Assembly: GCA_017434025.1 (NCBI GenBank)
Contig: JAFRGC010000042.1
Coordinates: 1 to 64,000, forward strand
Length of the DNA stretch: 64,000 bases
Reading direction: 5' to 3'
DNA from: Mogibacterium sp.
Lineage (GTDB): Bacteria > Bacillota > Clostridia > Peptostreptococcales > Anaerovoracaceae
The translations under genes and the position numbers were made by a program. This document shows positions 55,785-64,000 of the stretch, in pieces. Every line of letters starts with the position of its first letter. Position 1 is the stretch's first letter. The notes under the pieces were generated by a model that searched no databases, had not been told where the DNA came from, and worked only from the letters and a program-made list of their open reading frames with translations.

Positions 55785-55855
55785 ATGATAAGTCCGGATA
55801 ATATGCCCCGGACTGAGTAATATCAGAGTGGATGAAATAGAAAGGGTTGGAAGAA

Positions 55856-56485
55856 ATGAATCAGAACATCGTCAAGAGAAATGATCTGCTTGCGCAGACA
55901 GTCATCAAAGGTCTCAAATCCCGTAACATGAACGGTTATTACGCTCACGATAAGGAAGAAGCACTTAAGATGGCGCTCGAAATGATCGAAGAGGGCAGCT
56001 CCGTGACAATGGGCGGAGCGATGAGCGCTCACGAGATCGGCCTGGTAGAAGCACTTAAGAACGGTAACTATAACTTTATCGACAGAGATGCCATGGAGGA
56101 CAAGCGCGCAGCGATGCTCGCAGCGTATGACGCGGATGTGTTCCTTGCGAGCTGCAATGCGATGACACAGGACGGCGTATTGGTCAATATCGATGGCAAT
56201 GCCAACAGAGTATCCGCGATCGCGCAGGGACCGAAGAAAGTCCTTTTCATCGTAGGCATGAACAAGATCTGCGACGATGTCGACGGCGCTATGAAGAGAG
56301 CCCGCAGCGTAGCTGCTGTGACCAATGTTCAGAGATTCGGCCTCAGCACACCGTGCACGAAGACAGGCACCTGCATGAACTGCAAGTCGCCTGACACGAT
56401 CTGCTGCCAGTTCCTCATTACGAGATTTTCCAGACATGCGGGCAGGATCAATGTGATCCTCGTCAATGATAATCTGGGATTCTAG
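55856..56485 (+). CDS. LUD domain protein (lactate utilisation/DUF162)
   Basis: The 209-residue protein shows the LUD pattern: YAHDKEEALKMALEMI, GSSVTMGGAMSAHEIGL, DVFLASCNAMTQDGVLVNID and VLFIVGMNKI, ending with cysteine-rich PCTKTGTCMNCKSPDTICC. LutC-type proteins take part in lactate oxidation, but stand-alone clostridial versions with this Cys-rich tail have no set role. AAAGGG precedes the ATG at 55856. Confidence 0.85.
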   Translation: MNQNIVKRNDLLAQTVIKGLKSRNMNGYYAHDKEEALKMALEMIEEGSSVTMGGAMSAHEIGLVEALKNGNYNFIDRDAMEDKRAAMLAAYDADVFLASCNAMTQDGVLVNIDGNANRVSAIAQGPKKVLFIVGMNKICDDVDGAMKRARSVAAVTNVQRFGLSTPCTKTGTCMNCKSPDTICCQFLITRFSRHAGRINVILVNDNLGF

Positions 56486-56494
56486 AAACATCTG

Positions 56495-57703
56495 ATGATC
56501 GGGCAGCTGAGAGAGACATTCAGGCCGGATTCGGGATACAGGGCGTTCTTCCTTTCCATGGTGACGTTCGCCCTCTCTTATGGTCTGTACAAAGGCGTCC
56601 TCGATAACTATCTTGCCGAGGTCGCCGGAATGTCTGAGTTCGATAAAGGCGTTTCTGAATTCTTCCGGGAGATGCCGGGATTCGCTCTGATACTCGTGCT
56701 GGCGGTCCTGTATATGCTCTCCGCTGAGAGGATATACCAGATCGGTGCTCTGATCATGCTTGCCGGAATGACCATGCAGGCTGCGATCCCGTCGACCAAA
56801 GTCCTGGTCATCATGGCGATCTTCATCTATTCGCTGGGCGAGCATATCCAGCTCGCGATGAGAAATACTCTGACGCTCGAATACGCGCAGGAGGGCAAAA
56901 GCGGGATCGCTCTCGGCCGGCAGAACGCGGTGTACCAGATCGGCACACTCGCGGGATATATGGTCGTCATCGTGATGTCGCTGATCATCCGCAGCCGGAC
57001 GGCCCTTTTCAAGCCGATGTTCTGGGCGAGTTCCGCGATCATACTGATCGGCTTTATCTCGTCTCTCAGGATCAAAGGGGACAGCAAGCCTGATGTTTCC
57101 AGACAGAGGTTCTACTTCCACAGGAAGTATACCAAGTATTACATGCTTGAACTGTTCTACGGCGCGAGGAAGCAGGTGTTCTTCACATTCGGCCCTTATG
57201 TGCTGGTGCTGTTCTATGGCGCGAGTGCCATGGACATCAGCATCCTGTTCGCGGTCACATCGATCTGCTCGTATTTCGCGTCGCCGCTGGTAGGCCGGAT
57301 CATCGACAGATTCGGGTACAAGATCGTCATGATAAGCGACACCCTGATACTCGTGATCGTGTGCTTCTTCTATGGATTTGCGCATCATATCTTCCCGATG
57401 CATATCGCATTCATAATATGCTGCGCAAACTATGTGCTCGATTCGGTGATCTCACTCGCGAGTATGGCATCGAACGTGTATGTGCAGGATCTTGCAGACA
57501 ATGCGGATGAGATGCGCGCGACGATCTCCACCGGAGTCTCAGTGAATCATTTTATAACGATCCTGGTTGCGCTGTTCGGCGGGTGGGTGTGGAAAACACT
57601 CGGGGTAGAAACGCTGTTCATTCTGTCAGCGGTGCTCGGCCTGTGCAACAGCGCTTATGCAGCGACGATCAAGACCGGAGCGCAGATGCGGGGAAGCAAA
57701 TAA
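56495..57703 (+). CDS. MFS transporter
   Basis: The 402-residue protein has about twelve helices with a long hydrophilic loop after helix 6. The opening FFLSMVTFALSYGLYKGVLDN and the late IIDRFGYKIVMISDT loop (the MFS motif A position) support the family. The cargo is unknown. It begins 9 nt after the LUD gene and has no clear ribosome site, so it may be translated by coupling. Confidence 0.82.
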   Translation: MIGQLRETFRPDSGYRAFFLSMVTFALSYGLYKGVLDNYLAEVAGMSEFDKGVSEFFREMPGFALILVLAVLYMLSAERIYQIGALIMLAGMTMQAAIPSTKVLVIMAIFIYSLGEHIQLAMRNTLTLEYAQEGKSGIALGRQNAVYQIGTLAGYMVVIVMSLIIRSRTALFKPMFWASSAIILIGFISSLRIKGDSKPDVSRQRFYFHRKYTKYYMLELFYGARKQVFFTFGPYVLVLFYGASAMDISILFAVTSICSYFASPLVGRIIDRFGYKIVMISDTLILVIVCFFYGFAHHIFPMHIAFIICCANYVLDSVISLASMASNVYVQDLADNADEMRATISTGVSVNHFITILVALFGGWVWKTLGVETLFILSAVLGLCNSAYAATIKTGAQMRGSK

Positions 57704-57715
57704 GAAAACCTATAG

Positions 57716-57845
57716 AACCAAAAAGACCGCACGATGTGCGGTTTTTTGGTGTAGATATTGTAATGGTCTCAATGAATAGTATTATGGCGTAGTTATTTTC
57801 ATGAACATAATAGCATGCACATATCCTACTGTCAAGGTAGGAATT
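57716..57845 (-). ncRNA. Candidate small RNA, short copy, with own promoter and terminator
   Basis: Read on the minus strand: TTGACA (57835-57830), 17 nt, TATTAT (57812-57807), a transcript of about 85 nt, and a terminator (57748-57716). It shares with the unit at 16079-16285 the promoter and its flanks (TCCTACCTTGACA then TAGGA), the box AACTACGCCATAATACT (57794-57778) and TTACAATATCTACACC (57763-57748). About 70-80 nt present in the long copy are absent. The terminator stem differs in sequence but is kept in position. Confidence 0.6.
57721..57750. terminator. Bidirectional terminator (MFS gene and minus-strand small RNA)
   Basis: AAAAGACCGCAC pairs with GTGCGGTTTTTT around GAT, with T-runs on both strands. 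Confidence 0.85.
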
Positions 57846-57915
57846 AATAAATAACGATCTTATTTCTATGATTCCTTTGAGGAAAAATATGGATGAATAA
57901 ATATATGCCTATTCG

Positions 57916-57924
57916 TGCTATAAT
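57916..57924 (+). promoter_or_regulatory. Extended -10 promoter of the YbaK gene
   Basis: TGCTATAAT is a perfect extended -10 element. It lies inside the upstream open frame and so supports the start at 57962. No -35 box is evident. Confidence 0.5.
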
Positions 57925-57961
57925 GAGTCCAATCATCTTAAAATCGCTGCAGGAGCTGCAT

Positions 57962-58438
57962 ATGTACGAAGCTGAAATAAGAGGACGGGCTTTCCTCGCT
58001 GAGAAGGGCATGTCCGACCGCATCATAGATTTCAAGAATACAGATATCACTGCTGACAGTACGGCACTGGCACTCAACGTAGATGTTGACCGCATCTGCA
58101 AGGGCCTCGCGTTCAAGGGCAAGAACGGAACGGCGATCGTCATCATCGCTTCCGGACGCTCCAAGGTCGACAACGGCAGATTCAAAGATGTGTTTGGCTT
58201 CAGGCCGAGCATGCTGCCCGCAGAGCAGACCGAGGAGCTGATCGGACACATCGCAGGTACGATCAATCCGTTTTGCCTCAAGGAGACGGCAAGGCTCTAT
58301 CTGGATATCTCGATCAGGAAGCATGTAAATGAAACGGTATTCCCGGGAATCGGAGGAGAGGACTCTGTCGTCGAACTGACGGTCAGGGAACTCGAGAAGC
58401 TCTCTGACCCGGTATGCTGGGTGGCTGTAACGAAGTGA
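57962..58438 (+). CDS. YbaK/EbsC family aminoacyl-tRNA deacylase
   Basis: The 158-residue protein belongs to the YbaK fold: AEKGMSDRIIDF, VDVDRICKGLAFKGKNGTAIVIIASG with the conserved Lys of the editing site, and the late FPGIGGEDSVVELT. Relatives hydrolyse mischarged tRNA such as Cys-tRNAPro. The start at 57962 follows CAGGAG with normal spacing; the frame is open from 57893. Length fits the family. Confidence 0.9.
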   Translation: MYEAEIRGRAFLAEKGMSDRIIDFKNTDITADSTALALNVDVDRICKGLAFKGKNGTAIVIIASGRSKVDNGRFKDVFGFRPSMLPAEQTEELIGHIAGTINPFCLKETARLYLDISIRKHVNETVFPGIGGEDSVVELTVRELEKLSDPVCWVAVTK

Positions 58439-58457
58439 ACCGGAGGAGACACAGCAC

Positions 58458-59276
58458 ATGATACTGAATGCGAAGAATGGACACATAGAGATCAATGGCT
58501 GGAACTGCGACTATATCAGTTTTGGCCGCGGGGATGATGTGCTCATCATGCTTCCGGGTGTAGGGGACGGATTCAAGACGGCAAAGGGCGTCGCGGTTCC
58601 TTTCGCCCTTATGTACAGAATGTTCGCTGAGCATTTCAAAGTGTACGTCTTCAGCAGAAGAAATGATATGCCTGAGGGATTCACTACACGCGATATGGCA
58701 GATGACCTTGATCTGATCATGAACAAGCTCGGCATCAGCAGCGCTGATGTTTTCGGAGTCTCTCAGGGAGGTATGATCGCTCAGCAGCTTGCGATCCGCT
58801 ATCCGGAGAGAGTCAGGAGCCTTGTGCTTGCAGTGACCGCTCCGAGGGCAAATGATCTGATGCGCGAGTCGATCGGGACCTGGCTGAAAATGGCAGACGA
58901 GCACGACTACAGAGGGATCATGCTCGATACCGCAGAGCGTTCCTATACCGGCAAGTATCTGGAACGCGGCAGGCTGATCAACAATCTGCTCGCAGTTGTC
59001 AAGCCGGATGATTACACGAGGTTCAGGATCCTGTGCGAATCATGCCTGGAGCACGATGCATATGATGATCTCGGCAGGATCAGCTGCCCGACTCTGATAT
59101 TGGGGGCAGACCGCGACAGGATCGTCGGAGCGCAGGCTTCAGCTGAGATGCATGAGGCGATCAGGGACAGTCAATTGTATATATATGAAGGGTACAGCCA
59201 CGGTGTGTATGAGCAGGCGGGGGACTTCAACGGCAGAGTGCTCAGGTACCTCATGTGGCAGAAGATAGGAAGATAG
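58458..59276 (+). CDS. Alpha/beta hydrolase
   Basis: The 272-residue protein has the alpha/beta-hydrolase order: MLPGVGDGF in the oxyanion position, DVFGVSQGGMIAQQLAIRYP at the nucleophile elbow, LILGADRDRIVG for the acid and YEGYSHGVYEQ for the His. The lipase/proline-iminopeptidase type is closest. Substrate unknown. GGAGGAGAC precedes the start, 19 nt after ybaK. Confidence 0.88.
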   Translation: MILNAKNGHIEINGWNCDYISFGRGDDVLIMLPGVGDGFKTAKGVAVPFALMYRMFAEHFKVYVFSRRNDMPEGFTTRDMADDLDLIMNKLGISSADVFGVSQGGMIAQQLAIRYPERVRSLVLAVTAPRANDLMRESIGTWLKMADEHDYRGIMLDTAERSYTGKYLERGRLINNLLAVVKPDDYTRFRILCESCLEHDAYDDLGRISCPTLILGADRDRIVGAQASAEMHEAIRDSQLYIYEGYSHGVYEQAGDFNGRVLRYLMWQKIGR

Positions 59277-59286
59277 GAAAGGTAAA

Positions 59287-60156
59287 TTGGGTAATAACGG
59301 GGTCTCATCGAGATTGCAGCTGATTTTTTCAATGATGCTGTTCGGCACCATCGGTACGTTATCAAGGTATATCAACATGCCTTCGAGCGTGATATGCCTT
59401 GGAAGAGCGTTCTTTGGCGTTCTGATCATTCTGGCGATCCTGGCAGTGCGCAGAGAGAAACCCGATACAGAAGCCATCCGGCGCAATATTGGGTGGCTGG
59501 TCCTCAGTTCGACGTTCATGTGCGTCAACTGGATCTGCCAGTTCGAAGCATTCAAATACACAACGATCGCGACGAGTACGCTGTGCTATTACATGCAGCC
59601 GGTCTTCTACATCCTGGCTGCGGCAGCAGTCCTCAGGGAAAAACTCTCTGCGAGAAAGATCGCCTGCGTTATCATCGCGTTCTGCGGTATGATCTTCGTC
59701 TCCGGAGTACTGCAGACAGGCCTGCATATATCTGAACTCAAAGGCGTGCTGTTCGCGATATCCGGAGGGTTCTTCTACGCGATGGTCGTTCTGATCAATA
59801 AGTACATGAAGGACATCTCTCCTGTGGATACGACGATCATGCAGCTTGCTCTGGTGTCTGTCATAATGCTTCCATATTCAGCAGTCACGGGAGCATTCGG
59901 ACAGGTGAGCATAACAACTACAGGTATCATTTGCCTGCTTGTGCTGGGTTTCCTGCACACCGGCATTGGTTATATAATATACTTTGATGCGGTCAATAAA
60001 CTGCCGGCCCAGACAGTCGGTATTCTCAGCTATATCGACCCGGTTGAGGCTGTGATGCTGTCGGCATTCTTCCTGAAAGAGCCCGTTACTGTATTCACGG
60101 TCATCGGTGCGGTCATGATTCTGGGAGCAGCAGCATACAGTGAATTATCTGAATAA
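59287..60156 (+). CDS. EamA/DMT family transporter
   Basis: The 289-residue protein has about ten helices in two EamA repeats: SMMLFGTIGTLSRYINMPS with the GRAFFG segment in the first half and HTGIGYIIYFDAVNKLPAQ with SYIDPVEAVMLSAFFLKEP in the second. It is a probable exporter or importer of small metabolites. The start is a TTG after AGGAAAGG, 10 nt after the hydrolase gene. Confidence 0.9.
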   Translation: MGNNGVSSRLQLIFSMMLFGTIGTLSRYINMPSSVICLGRAFFGVLIILAILAVRREKPDTEAIRRNIGWLVLSSTFMCVNWICQFEAFKYTTIATSTLCYYMQPVFYILAAAAVLREKLSARKIACVIIAFCGMIFVSGVLQTGLHISELKGVLFAISGGFFYAMVVLINKYMKDISPVDTTIMQLALVSVIMLPYSAVTGAFGQVSITTTGIICLLVLGFLHTGIGYIIYFDAVNKLPAQTVGILSYIDPVEAVMLSAFFLKEPVTVFTVIGAVMILGAAAYSELSE

Positions 60157-60171
60157 CTATTGGGGGTACAT

Positions 60172-60789
60172 ATGAGAAAAGAACTTGAACATTTTGAAAT
60201 AGGCAACTCATACGGAGGCAATCAGGACTGGTTCCGCACGTTTATGATGAGGATCGGCGGCTGCGGAGCTGAGACAGCCTGTGACTGCAGCCTGTATTTC
60301 CGTATCCACAGTGATCTGGAAAATATATATCCTTACGATCTCAGCCTCCTGTCCAAGCATGACTATATCTCATTTGCCCACTTGATGGAGCAATACCTGT
60401 GGCCTAGGATGTCAGGCATCGACAGCCCGGAGATCTTCATTGCCGGATATTCAAGATATCTGAGCGACCGCGGCGTAGAGTGCCTGTCAATGAAACCTTT
60501 CAGCGGCAGTGAGCCTTATGAAAAGGCGGAGAAAGCTTTGATGAGGCAGATCGATGCAGGATTTCCTGTGCCGACTCTGATCCTTAACCACAAAGACAAG
60601 GAGTACCGTGACTATGTATGGCACTGGTTCATCATCAACGGTTACAACAAACCGGAAGGCGAGGGTGCGGAGGATAATCTGTATGTCAAGGCTGTGTCGT
60701 ACAGCAGTTACAGATGGCTGGATTTCAGGAAACTCTGGAATACAGGATACTCTCAGAAGGGCGGACTGGTCCTGTTCGATATGAAGTAA
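60172..60789 (+). CDS. C39-like (papain-fold) cysteine peptidase-like protein
   Basis: The 205-residue protein has a candidate catalytic Cys in IGGCGAETACDC (about residue 30), as in the GGCGPTA motif of C39-like peptidases, and a candidate His in VWHWFIINGYN. It has no signal peptide and no transporter domain. The family assignment is by pattern and not certain. The start at 60172 follows GGGGGT; the frame also has a TTG at 60160. Confidence 0.55.
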   Translation: MRKELEHFEIGNSYGGNQDWFRTFMMRIGGCGAETACDCSLYFRIHSDLENIYPYDLSLLSKHDYISFAHLMEQYLWPRMSGIDSPEIFIAGYSRYLSDRGVECLSMKPFSGSEPYEKAEKALMRQIDAGFPVPTLILNHKDKEYRDYVWHWFIINGYNKPEGEGAEDNLYVKAVSYSSYRWLDFRKLWNTGYSQKGGLVLFDMK

Positions 60790-60810
60790 ATTTATACAGG
60801 GGGAAGGGAA

Positions 60811-61467
60811 ATGAGAAATATCGTCAGGGATGCATCGGTGGATGCTGACAGGCATCTGGGGATACTGGAAGTATGGTATCCGGACAGCAGTGAATGGGAC
60901 ACGGAGGCGTTCATAGCCCTGAGAGACAGCGAACTCAGTCTCATCAGGGAGGAAGGCGCTGAGTACGACCGTGAAACATGGTTCAGACAGGAGCCGTACT
61001 TCCGCTATTTCAGGAAGTTCAAGAAGACGAGCCCTGTCATGATGCAGGTCGAATCATTCCTGCTCAAGGGAAGGCCGTTTCCTGAGGGAAGATTCACGAA
61101 TGCCGTCGCGTTCCTTACGGAACTCAAGACAAGGTGTCTGCTCGGTTCGCATGACGCAGATATGATAGAAGGCGATCTGGTCTTCTATAATGATACGGCC
61201 AAAACCACTTTCCCGAGCATCCACGGCGGCGAAGCTCACAGCTACCCGGGAGACATCACGTGCAGAGATGACATATCGGTAGTCGTCAGCATGATCGCGG
61301 GAGCCGATGCCCGCACATGTCTCAATGAGGACAGCAGACACGTTATGTATTTCGCGTTCGGAACACCGGGCATGGAGGAAGAGACCCTCAAGGGATATCT
61401 GGGGCAGGTCGAAGAATACGTCAAAGTGCTCGCACCTTCCGCCAGAACAGAGCTGCATATGCTTTAG
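60811..61467 (+). CDS. B3/4 domain protein (phenylalanyl-tRNA synthetase beta-like)
   Basis: The 218-residue protein resembles stand-alone B3/4 proteins, relatives of the PheT editing domain: PVMMQVESFLLKGRPFPEG followed by NAVAFLTELKTRCLLGSHDAD, EGDLVFYND and a final HVMYFAFGTPG. Its role in the cell is unknown; hydrolysis of misacylated tRNA is one suggestion, and the YbaK deacylase two genes away would fit. GGGGGAAGGG precedes the start. Confidence 0.7.
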   Translation: MRNIVRDASVDADRHLGILEVWYPDSSEWDTEAFIALRDSELSLIREEGAEYDRETWFRQEPYFRYFRKFKKTSPVMMQVESFLLKGRPFPEGRFTNAVAFLTELKTRCLLGSHDADMIEGDLVFYNDTAKTTFPSIHGGEAHSYPGDITCRDDISVVVSMIAGADARTCLNEDSRHVMYFAFGTPGMEEETLKGYLGQVEEYVKVLAPSARTELHML

Positions 61468-61497
61468 GTATATTTTGTTTGAAAAGGAGATATGACA

Positions 61498-61896
61498 ATG
61501 GGTAAAGTAAATGATTTTCTGACAGAAGCAGGCGTTTTCTACCTCGCAACCGTTGACGGCGATCAGCCTAAAGTAAGGCCTCTTGGCGCTCACATGGAGA
61601 TGGACGGCAAGGTGCTGTTCGGAGTAGGCGATTTCAAGGAAGTGTATAAGCAGCTCCTGGCTAATCCTAAGGTCGAGATCGCAAGCGCCAAGGCAGACGG
61701 ACACTGGCTCCGTTATACCGGTAAAGCCGTGTTCGAGACGGATCCGAAGTATGCAGAGGCTTCACTGGAGGCTATGCCGATGCTCAGGAATATCTACAAT
61801 GACGAGACCGGCCACAAGCTGATGATGTTCCATCTGGAAGACGCGACTGCAGTGGACATCCCGATGATGGGACCGGGAGAAGATCTGCTCAAGTAA
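61498..61896 (+). CDS. Pyridoxamine 5'-phosphate oxidase-like flavin-binding protein
   Basis: The 132-residue protein has the split-barrel pattern VFYLATVDGDQPKVRPLG, LFGVGDFKEVYKQLLANP and a late LEDATAVDIP. Such small proteins bind FMN, F420 or haem. ATGs at 61492 and 61498 are in frame; AGGAG gives normal spacing only to 61498. Confidence 0.85.
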   Translation: MGKVNDFLTEAGVFYLATVDGDQPKVRPLGAHMEMDGKVLFGVGDFKEVYKQLLANPKVEIASAKADGHWLRYTGKAVFETDPKYAEASLEAMPMLRNIYNDETGHKLMMFHLEDATAVDIPMMGPGEDLLK

Positions 61897-61897
61897 T

Positions 61898-62122
61898 ATG
61901 GCTTTATTCAGAAAACGGAAAACCGAATATCCTGCTTTCCCACAGGGCGATCTCGAACCGGTACTACGCTGCAGTATCTGCACCGGAGAGCAGGTGCTCT
62001 GCGCCAGAGACAGGAAGACAAAAGAAGTGCATGAGCTGATGCTCATCAGGGGGCCGGAGGAATTAGAGGCGTATTGCCGGGCTAACGGTCTTGACGCGGC
62101 CCGGATCGAGAAGATTTACTGA
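61898..62122 (+). CDS. Small conserved protein (74 residues)
   Basis: The short protein has a basic start ([14 protein letters not shown]), [16 protein letters not shown] and [19 protein letters not shown]. Similar 70-80-residue proteins with an SICTGEQ motif are frequent in Clostridia and are sometimes labelled aspartate dehydrogenase, for which the length gives no support. It starts one base after the PNPOx-like stop, so it is probably coupled. Function unknown. Confidence 0.75.
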   Translation: MALFRKRKTEYPAFPQGDLEPVLRCSICTGEQVLCARDRKTKEVHELMLIRGPEELEAYCRANGLDAARIEKIY

Positions 62123-62142
62123 AACGGATTTGCACAGAAGAA

Positions 62143-63183
62143 ATGACTGATACAACTAGCAACAACTATTCAGGCAGTGGGGCAAGGCTGAGACTTGCTC
62201 CTGAAGTACTGGAAGACAGGCTCACCGCTCTCGGAGAGAGCGAGATGGAGCTGTTCAGATTCCTGCTGGACAAGCCTGCAGGGGTGATACTCACTGCAGA
62301 TACGGACAAAATGCTTGCCGACCTGCTGGAAGCGGACGGCCTTCTCGAGAAGTTCCCGGAAGGCGACGCTGAAGGTGTCAGGATCCCCAGGATCATCAGG
62401 AAGGATTACGAGCTCATCAGATCAGATGAGATGACACTCAGGTGGCGCAAGCGCAACTGGATGTACAAATGCCTTGAAGCGGGCAAATACCTGTACGGTG
62501 TCATGACCTGGGAGGTGCTCAAGGATCTGTTTGGCCTGTGGTATCCGCATGCTGAGATGGATGAGATCCGGGAACTGTTCAATACTACGCCGGTTTATTA
62601 TCAGTGGTTCACTGAGAGGAACGGCAGGCTGGTGCTCAACGGATATGAGCAGGATAACTATTACATCTATCTGGAGCAGCAGATCCAGCGCGGTATCCCG
62701 TACTACAAGCCGACCAGGCAAGAGGTAGAGGAACTGTACGAGAAAGGCTGCCTTCTCAGCGGGGAAGCGCATGCCAAGATGCTCAAATTCATCACTGAAA
62801 CTTATGGATGTGACGAAGACATGGCCGGTCTCAAAGTGCACGAACTGTATGACGCAGTCAACAATCAGATGCGTGTGAATGATGCGGCAGAAATGTTTGC
62901 GTCGGGAGGGGAGAACGGCGGAAGCAGTTTTGCTTTTCCGTCAGATGAAGCGCATGTGAAGTTCATCGAGCTGTTCATGGAGATGAGCAGGGAGTGCCGC
63001 GTACGGCAGAATCGCGGACATGACTCGTACGAAATGATCGCGATCATGGCAGAGAGAAGCCGGAACGAAGCTGCTGACGCTGCAGGCAGCAAAACTGTTG
63101 TGAAGCGTGTCAAGATCGGGAGAAATGATCCATGCCCTTGCGGCAGCGGGAAGAAGTACAAGAACTGCTGCGGAAGGAACTGA
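62143..63183 (+). CDS. SEC-C motif protein
   Basis: The 346-residue protein is mostly helical with a C-terminal SEC-C zinc motif, [19 protein letters not shown] (about residues 326-344), as at the end of SecA. The body has no recognised domain. In SecA the motif binds zinc and SecB or ribosomes; in other proteins its target is unknown. Ribosome site is weak. A terminator follows. Confidence 0.8.
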   Translation: MTDTTSNNYSGSGARLRLAPEVLEDRLTALGESEMELFRFLLDKPAGVILTADTDKMLADLLEADGLLEKFPEGDAEGVRIPRIIRKDYELIRSDEMTLRWRKRNWMYKCLEAGKYLYGVMTWEVLKDLFGLWYPHAEMDEIRELFNTTPVYYQWFTERNGRLVLNGYEQDNYYIYLEQQIQRGIPYYKPTRQEVEELYEKGCLLSGEAHAKMLKFITETYGCDEDMAGLKVHELYDAVNNQMRVNDAAEMFASGGENGGSSFAFPSDEAHVKFIELFMEMSRECRVRQNRGHDSYEMIAIMAERSRNEAADAAGSKTVVKRVKIGRNDPCPCGSGKKYKNCCGRN

Positions 63184-63227
63184 TCTTTCCCCGCAGCCCT
63201 GATCAAGTAATGAAAAGAATACAGACA

Positions 63228-63265
63228 AAATGCCGCGTGAGTCATGATACGCGGCATTTATTTTG
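63228..63265 (+). terminator. Intrinsic terminator after the SEC-C gene
   Basis: AAATGCCGCGT pairs perfectly with ACGCGGCATTT around a 10-nt loop, followed by ATTTTG. Confidence 0.85.
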
Positions 63266-63343
63266 CTGTGGATTGATGGTATTATTAGTTTGTATAAGTA
63301 TGTTTTATCGGAACACAGCAGCATAGACAGAGGATGATCCATT

Positions 63344-64000
63344 ATGAAGAACGTGAGTAAGATCGGTCGCAGGACAATGAGTACCATGGCTTTCCTGACT
63401 ATAATAATCAGTGTTGCTGTCTGCACCATGGCGGGTTATCAATACTATACCAACAGGATGGAGAGCTACCGTTCTGAAGCATACGGATATGCAGGGACCC
63501 TTGCGAATATGATCAGCGGTGACAGGGTCGAGAAATATGCTGAGACTCATATCAAAGATACATACTATGATGCGGTACAGAGATACATGGATTCCGCTCT
63601 CAAAGAATGCGGGATGCTGTATTACTATGTTTTCATTCCTCATGAAAACGATCTGATGTATATATGGGATGCTGATAATGAACTTGACCGTGCCTATCTT
63701 GGCGAATATGAGAAATATGTAGAAGGGGATAAAGAGGCTGCATTTGAAGCAATGAGTCCGAATCCGCCGAAAGAACTCAGGATAACCAAGGATGACAAAT
63801 ATGGCACAGTTGTTTCGGCATTTTCTCCGGTATTTAACAAGCGTGGCGAAGCGGTCGCGATAGCCGCATGTGATTTCGAGCTTTCTGATATGCTGACAGA
63901 TATGCTGAAGTACATTCTGACACTGATCGGAGGTATCGTGCTGATCAGCTTCGGTGCAGGCGTGATGCTCACCAAACTGCTCAGCAGTGAACTGGTGCAG
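63344..64000 (+). CDS. Membrane sensor protein, N-terminal part (runs off the window)
   Basis: The frame opens with ATG at 63344 and is still open at 64000 (219 codons). It encodes a basic N-terminus, a membrane helix (about residues 14-31), an extracytoplasmic region of about 150 residues with Tyr/Asp-rich Cache-like features (ending in the phrase GEAVAIAACDFELSD), and a second helix starting near residue 190 (LTLIGGIVLISFGAG). This is the plan of chemoreceptors, histidine kinases and diguanylate cyclases; the output domain lies beyond the window. AGAGGATGATCC precedes the start. Confidence 0.75.
   Translation, partial: MKNVSKIGRRTMSTMAFLTIIISVAVCTMAGYQYYTNRMESYRSEAYGYAGTLANMISGDRVEKYAETHIKDTYYDAVQRYMDSALKECGMLYYYVFIPHENDLMYIWDADNELDRAYLGEYEKYVEGDKEAAFEAMSPNPPKELRITKDDKYGTVVSAFSPVFNKRGEAVAIAACDFELSDMLTDMLKYILTLIGGIVLISFGAGVMLTKLLSSELVQ

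Noticed and set aside
55823..57403. 526-codon minus-strand open frame opposite the LUD and MFS genes
   Set aside because: It lies antisense to two well-supported genes, its translation is rich in His/Asp/Arg without domains, and no ribosome site precedes it. It follows from codon bias on the plus strand.
57893..57961. Upstream extension of the YbaK frame
   Set aside because: It overlaps an extended -10 promoter element, and conserved sequence begins at 57962 behind CAGGAG.

Overview
The window looks like the chromosome of an anaerobic, moderate-GC member of the Bacillota (class Clostridia). The grounds are strong AGGAGG-type ribosome sites, frequent GTG/TTG starts, many intrinsic terminators, an ECF vitamin-type transporter, an Fe-S (class I-type) fumarase, a GPH-type sugar symporter and clostridial TIR receptors. 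I saw no rRNA, tRNA, CRISPR array, phage or transposase gene. The genus cannot be named from the sequence alone.

Layout. 1-135: 3' end (domains V and VI) of a group II intron, abutting and partly supplying the C-terminus of mutY (minus). 1353-6430: a transmembrane TIR/beta-propeller protein translationally coupled to an NAD(P)HX epimerase, then a glycerophosphodiesterase. 6446-9276: a carboxylesterase and a MATE pump. 9382-14387: a glycoside hydrolase run (GH36, GH27, GH51). 14512-16023: glgA. 16079-16285: a probable small RNA with its own promoter and terminator. 16370-18323: a 49-residue membrane protein, a DUF362 protein and a lipoprotein. 18409-20420 (minus): an amidohydrolase and a shortened prephenate-dehydratase/ACT protein. 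20593-22235: a hydrolase behind a palindromic operator, and an ATC-hydrolase-like protein. 22368-27215: an ECF transporter (S, fused A-A, T) with a SAM hydrolase and a PHP phosphoesterase. 27327-28691: a GPH sugar symporter.

28852-35923 is the most unusual part. Five tightly packed genes encode a membrane TrkA-like protein with a C-terminal RyR domain, a two-helix potassium channel with TVGYGD filter and C-terminal RyR domain, a degenerate TIR-membrane protein, an intact TIR-membrane-TPR protein and an orphan membrane protein. TIR enzymes make ADP-ribose-type messengers from NAD, so TIR and RyR-bearing channel genes in one operon suggest a signalling or defence circuit that gates potassium flux. 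This is inference.

35984-38657: thioesterase, hydrolase, dicarboxylate/amino acid symporter. 38738-44803: an arginine module (probable ArgR boxes, argG, argH, a polar amino acid ABC transporter, a dimethylargininase-like enzyme) that could turn imported citrulline or methylarginine into arginine. 44860-52619 (minus): a seven-gene, mostly overlapping operon joining a VWA/LRR/MoxR set to two flavoprotein oxidoreductases and a two-subunit Fe-S hydro-lyase. 52758-63183: housekeeping and accessory genes (ketopantoate reductase-like, GH25 muramidase, Nudix, LUD, MFS, YbaK, EamA, C39-like, B3/4, PNPOx-like, SEC-C). A second, shorter copy of the small RNA lies on the minus strand at 57716-57845. 63344-64000: a membrane sensor gene that runs off the window.
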